Assembly (NCBI GenBank): GCA_016191785.1 | Contig: JACPVJ010000188.1 | Coordinates: 25,293 to 89,292 of the forward strand | Length of the DNA stretch: 64,000 nucleotides | Reading direction: 5' to 3' | Origin: Myxococcales bacterium | Lineage (GTDB): Bacteria; Myxococcota_A; Polyangia; Polyangiales; Polyangiaceae | In this document: one piece after another, positions 61,336 through 64,000 of the stretch | How the letters are laid out: each line of letters opens with the position of its first letter | Position numbering within the stretch: the stretch's first letter is position 1 | Translations under genes and position numbers: made by a program | Notes under the pieces: generated by a model | Database searches by the model: none | Told to the model about the DNA's origin: nothing | Seen by the model: the letters and a program-made list of their open reading frames with translations, nothing else

Positions 61336-62817
61336 TCACCCGTGGCGGCGGCGCCGCCGCGCAAGGGCCGCGAGCGCCAGGCCCGCCATCGCCAGCGGGC
61401 CGCCGCTCCGGTCCGGTCCCGCCGCGCGGCACTGACATCCCCCGGCCTCGTCCTCGGTGGTCATCGAGCCGCCGCTGCCTGGGCTTCCGCCGCCGCCGGC
61501 GCCGCCGGTGCTGGTGCTGCCGCCGGTGGCCGCTGCGCCCGCCGCTCCGGCGGTGCCCGCCGCTCCACCGCTCGAGGTGCCGCCCGTGCCACCGGTGCCG
61601 TTGATGCGAGTCAATCGGAGGGCGTCGAACACCAGCTGGCGCTTGAGGCTCGTCGCCTCGCCGGTGTTGTCGTCGAGCCGCACCGACTGGGTGGCACCCT
61701 TGGCGAACGCGAAGGTGCCGAGCGACTGCCAGCCGTCCTTCGCGGACTGGTCGAGGACCTTCTGCGACGACTGCGTGCCGTGCTTCACGGTGTACTTCGC
61801 CTGCTGCGACTGGGCGTAGGCCTTCGCGGTGTAGACCTCGACGCCGTAGTCGCCGGCTTCGGCGAAGGTCAGCTCCCAGGTCGCGTAGTTGTCGGGGTTC
61901 GGATCGCTCGTGCCATAGGTCCACATCAGGGAGCCGTCGTGGCCAGCGGCGGCCGTGTGCCAGAATTGAGGCGACCCCGCGGTCTTGAAACACAGCGACT
62001 CGCTCTCGCTGACGGTCCGACCCTGGGCAGGGATCGGATCGCACACCTTGCAGTCCCCGGGGCAGGTCGCTGGGGTCTCGGTCCCGTTGCAGAGCGAGTC
62101 ACCGCACGCCGGGTTCTCGGAGTTGGTGCTGGTGATGATCATCCCCTGCTTCAGGTTCTCGGCTCCGTCCATCGGCTCGGGAACGACCGCGTTCCCTCCG
62201 TACGAGCCGCCGGTGCCGCTGCCGCCGATCAGGCTGTCGCGGTGCAGCGCCCAGTGCAGGTGGGGCGCCGAGAAAGACCCGCACGAGAGCGCCCCTTGGC
62301 ACGACTGCCCCAGGGTTCCGAGCTTCTGCCCCGTGGTCACGCTCGCACCCTCGGTCACCGTCACCGAGTCCAGGTGCGCGTACAGGCTGTGGTACTTGTG
62401 GCCGTCGCCGAGATCGTGCTCCAAGATCACGCGCTGGCCGTAGTTGGCCCAGCCGGAGGTCGCCCAGCCGGCCTTCACGACCTTCCCCGGTAGCGGTGCG
62501 ACGACCGGCAGCCCCTTGCCGAAGTTGGGCTGGCCGTCGATCACCAGGTCGAGCGCGTAGTAGTCGTTCGCCTTGCTGGGCGCGTTCGTGTCCGCGTGCA
62601 GCCCCGAGCCCCCGCTCGGGCTGTAGCCCGAGAGCACCTTGATCTTGTAGCCCGCGGGGAAGGGCATGACGAGCTTCGGCCCGGTGGAGGGGAAAGGCAC
62701 GGCGCCGCTGATCGGGGAGGTGAGCGCCGCGGCGATCGGGGCCCACGAGAGCAGCGCGAGCGCGCCGATCACCAGCAACAAGCTCCGAAGCACGATCGTC
62801 GAGCGGCTCTTCGCCAT
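61336..62817 (-). CDS. M23 peptidase-golvesin domain protein with MYXO-CTERM sorting tail
   Basis: 493 residues. After a membrane-type signal (LRSLLLVIGALALLSWAP) the M23 domain (about 35-210) has the zinc ligands in GLHADTNAPSKANDYYALD and SAPHLHWAL. A Cys-rich linker (CGDSLCNGTETPATCPGDC) leads to a golvesin/Xly CBD-like domain (about 265-405; TWELTFAEAGDYGVEVY, LVFDALRL). A Gly/Thr/Ala linker precedes the C-terminal sorting signal: Cys motif CQC, a hydrophobic helix (LAMAGLALAAL) and a run of Arg. The Cys should be the anchor or processing residue. It likely cleaves peptidoglycan or a surface glycopeptide in the periplasm or outside the cell. Confidence 0.93.
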   Translation of the reverse strand: MAKSRSTIVLRSLLLVIGALALLSWAPIAAALTSPISGAVPFPSTGPKLVMPFPAGYKIKVLSGYSPSGGSGLHADTNAPSKANDYYALDLVIDGQPNFGKGLPVVAPLPGKVVKAGWATSGWANYGQRVILEHDLGDGHKYHSLYAHLDSVTVTEGASVTTGQKLGTLGQSCQGALSCGSFSAPHLHWALHRDSLIGGSGTGGSYGGNAVVPEPMDGAENLKQGMIITSTNSENPACGDSLCNGTETPATCPGDCKVCDPIPAQGRTVSESESLCFKTAGSPQFWHTAAAGHDGSLMWTYGTSDPNPDNYATWELTFAEAGDYGVEVYTAKAYAQSQQAKYTVKHGTQSSQKVLDQSAKDGWQSLGTFAFAKGATQSVRLDDNTGEATSLKRQLVFDALRLTRINGTGGTGGTSSGGAAGTAGAAGAAATGGSTSTGGAGGGGSPGSGGSMTTEDEAGGCQCRAAGPDRSGGPLAMAGLALAALARRRRRHG

Positions 62818-62831
62818 GGTCGGAGCCTAGC

Positions 62832-63779
62832 ATGCGAGATCGGGGGAAGTCCTCGCCCGGTCCCGGCGTACGAGGCTCGAGAGCGGTGAGTGACGAAGGC
62901 AAGAAGGTCGGCGTCATCGGGGCGGTGGTCGCCGCCCTGGGCGGCATCGTCGCCCACGGGGCCGATGACTGCGCGCGCCTCGGCGCACGCGGCGCCGCCG
63001 TCGAGGCTGTCGGCGTCCGCGCGGCGGGCAACGTGGGTGACGATCTCGGGCGAGCCGGGGTCCGCGCCGGGGCCAAGAACGCGACCCCGCGCGTGGCCGC
63101 CCTCGCGCCGGTGGACGACTTGAGTCGCGTGGGCGCGCGCGCAGGGGGCCTCGAGGGTGAGCTCGGCTTCGCTGCGCTCGGAGACGAGGTCGCGAGCGGA
63201 GCCAAGCCCTGGAAGACGGTCGCCGAAGAGGTCGGGCAAGAGGTCAGCGCCAACGTGCTCGGCGAGTTGCTCGACGCGGGCGAGGCCGATGACGCCGCGG
63301 CACCGCGCCCGCCGGTCCGCGCCTCTGGGGTGAGCCCCGCGCGGGTGGCGCTGGTCCCGCCGACCTCGGCCCGCGGGTTCGCCGGCTACTCCCTGCCCGC
63401 CACGCCCGACGCACTTCACTCCGTCGTGCGCTCCTCGGCGCCGCGGCCGATCGTGGTGGTCGGATACCTGCCCGCTGATTCTGCCGGCGCGCTCTTGTCG
63501 CCGAACGGCGACGAGCGCGTCGAGCTGGCAACGCTCCACGCAAGAGCCGCCGCCGCTCGCGTCACCGTGTGGGTGCTCGGCTGTCCGATCGAAGATCCGA
63601 CGTGCCTCGACGCGGCACGGCGCGTGGTGGACGATGCTACGCGCGTTTTGCCCGGCGACGCCGTCGAGCTCGGCCGAGCGTTGGTTCGCGCGCGCGATCG
63701 GGGCGAGGCCCGCGCGCTGTCGGTTCACGGGTTGGCCCGCACCCGGGGCGCGGCCCGAATGGTTCACAGCCGGCTCTGA
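62832..63779 (+). CDS. Membrane-associated protein of unknown function
   Basis: 315 residues from the ATG at 62832 with GGAG six bases upstream. An alternative GTG at 62886 would leave more promoter space from the divergent M23 gene (14 bases at present). A hydrophobic segment (VGVIGAVVAALGGIVAHG) lies at about 25-45. The rest is Ala/Arg/Gly/Val-rich with a possible domain RPIVVVGYLPADSAGALLS and RVTVWVLGCPIEDPTCLDA. No family is recognised. Confidence 0.72.
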   Translation: MRDRGKSSPGPGVRGSRAVSDEGKKVGVIGAVVAALGGIVAHGADDCARLGARGAAVEAVGVRAAGNVGDDLGRAGVRAGAKNATPRVAALAPVDDLSRVGARAGGLEGELGFAALGDEVASGAKPWKTVAEEVGQEVSANVLGELLDAGEADDAAAPRPPVRASGVSPARVALVPPTSARGFAGYSLPATPDALHSVVRSSAPRPIVVVGYLPADSAGALLSPNGDERVELATLHARAAAARVTVWVLGCPIEDPTCLDAARRVVDDATRVLPGDAVELGRALVRARDRGEARALSVHGLARTRGAARMVHSRL

Positions 63780-63808
63780 GGTGGCACGCGCCCCGGGTCT
63801 CGCGTACG

Positions 63809-64000
63809 ATGCCCGCGATGGTCGTGCGTCACGCCGGTTGGCTCCTTTCGAGTCTCGCGCTCTCGTGCGCGACCGCGGAAGAGGTGGGCGAAGAGGGTTT
63901 CGCCGGCGCGGCGGGCGTGGCGGGCGGCGGGGGTGACGGCGGCAGCGGGCTGAGCGGCGGGGGCGGCAGCGGCGGCGGGTGGCCCACCGGCGGCGCGAGC
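63809..64000 (+). CDS. Gly-rich lipoprotein, cut by the window edge
   Basis: At least 64 residues, running off the window. There are two in-frame ATGs (63809 and 63818). The signal (WLLSSLALSCATAE) has a lipobox with Cys at about residue 20 from the first ATG. Past the Cys it becomes acidic (EEVGEEG) and then Gly/Ser/Trp-rich (GGGGDGGSGLSGGGG), a linker typical of this genome. The catalytic or binding domain is outside the window. Confidence 0.8.
   Translation, partial: MPAMVVRHAGWLLSSLALSCATAEEVGEEGFAGAAGVAGGGGDGGSGLSGGGGSGGGWPTGGAS

Overview
The window is a densely coded, very GC-rich stretch of bacterial chromosome. It most likely comes from a myxobacterium in the broad sense (Myxococcota, probably the Polyangia side). 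The signs are strong third-position G/C bias with long meaningless antisense reading frames, and many lipoproteins with Gly/Gly-Gly-Ser linkers and Cys-rich modules. A secreted M23 peptidase carries a Cys-containing C-terminal tail of the MYXO-CTERM type. There are also a Pkn2-like Ser/Thr kinase, a TPR-PEGA protein, a double-FHA protein, a DUF4911 protein and a clear sigma-54 promoter. I found no tRNA, rRNA, CRISPR array, insertion sequence, phage module or stretch of foreign base composition. No gap between genes exceeds about 190 bases. This is core and lineage-specific chromosome, not a mobile island.

Region by region. 0.1-3.7 kb (minus): Sel1-like protein, DUF58 protein, rsmA and a small lipoprotein. 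3.8-6.6 kb (plus): an Omp85/BamA-type outer-membrane protein that seems to start at CTG, then an AraC regulator. 6.6-9.9 kb (minus): a DUF4350-type membrane protein, MoxR ATPase and a coiled-coil lipoprotein. 10.0-17.6 kb (plus): a 61-residue charged protein with a good promoter, two translationally coupled beta-propeller-like lipoproteins, and mutS. 17.6-27.9 kb (mostly minus): hrpB, then polA followed by an FAD oxidoreductase, a GT2 glycosyltransferase, a START-like/zinc-ribbon/cyclase fusion and a small membrane protein, with a HAD phosphatase on plus. 28.0-39.8 kb (plus): Ser/Thr kinase, TPR-PEGA protein, processive GT2 enzyme, ihfA-merR, ssb, a lipoprotein, a five-module Cys-rich lipoprotein, a degenerate SDR and an SGNH hydrolase. 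39.8-44.1 kb (minus): a second SGNH hydrolase facing the first, a double-FHA protein and a beta-lactamase-fold hydrolase. 44.2-50.0 kb (plus): pilC, a PilS-like kinase, a MlaC-like protein behind a sigma-54 promoter, and a TPR protein. 50.0-52.7 kb (minus): aspartate kinase and an acidic/BNR protein. 52.9-59.3 kb (plus): a papain-family lipoprotein with three tandem beta-sandwich repeats, a DUF4911 protein, and a tightly coupled run ending in argG. 59.3-64.0 kb: SUMF1-like protein, THUMP methyltransferase, M23/golvesin/MYXO-CTERM peptidase, an unknown protein, and the start of a Gly-rich lipoprotein cut by the window edge.

Many neighbours overlap by four bases or abut exactly, so translational coupling and transcription read-through are likely. 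The housekeeping genes (rsmA, mutS, hrpB, polA, ihfA, ssb, lysC, argG) are secure. The least explained material is the secreted and surface proteins: the propeller lipoprotein pair, the Cys-module protein, the papain/repeat protein and the paired SGNH hydrolases. I did not find one large new defence or biosynthetic system. The best leads are the noncanonical CTG start, the polA proofreading site that appears lost, the repeat architectures and the sigma-54/PilS-like/MlaC arrangement.
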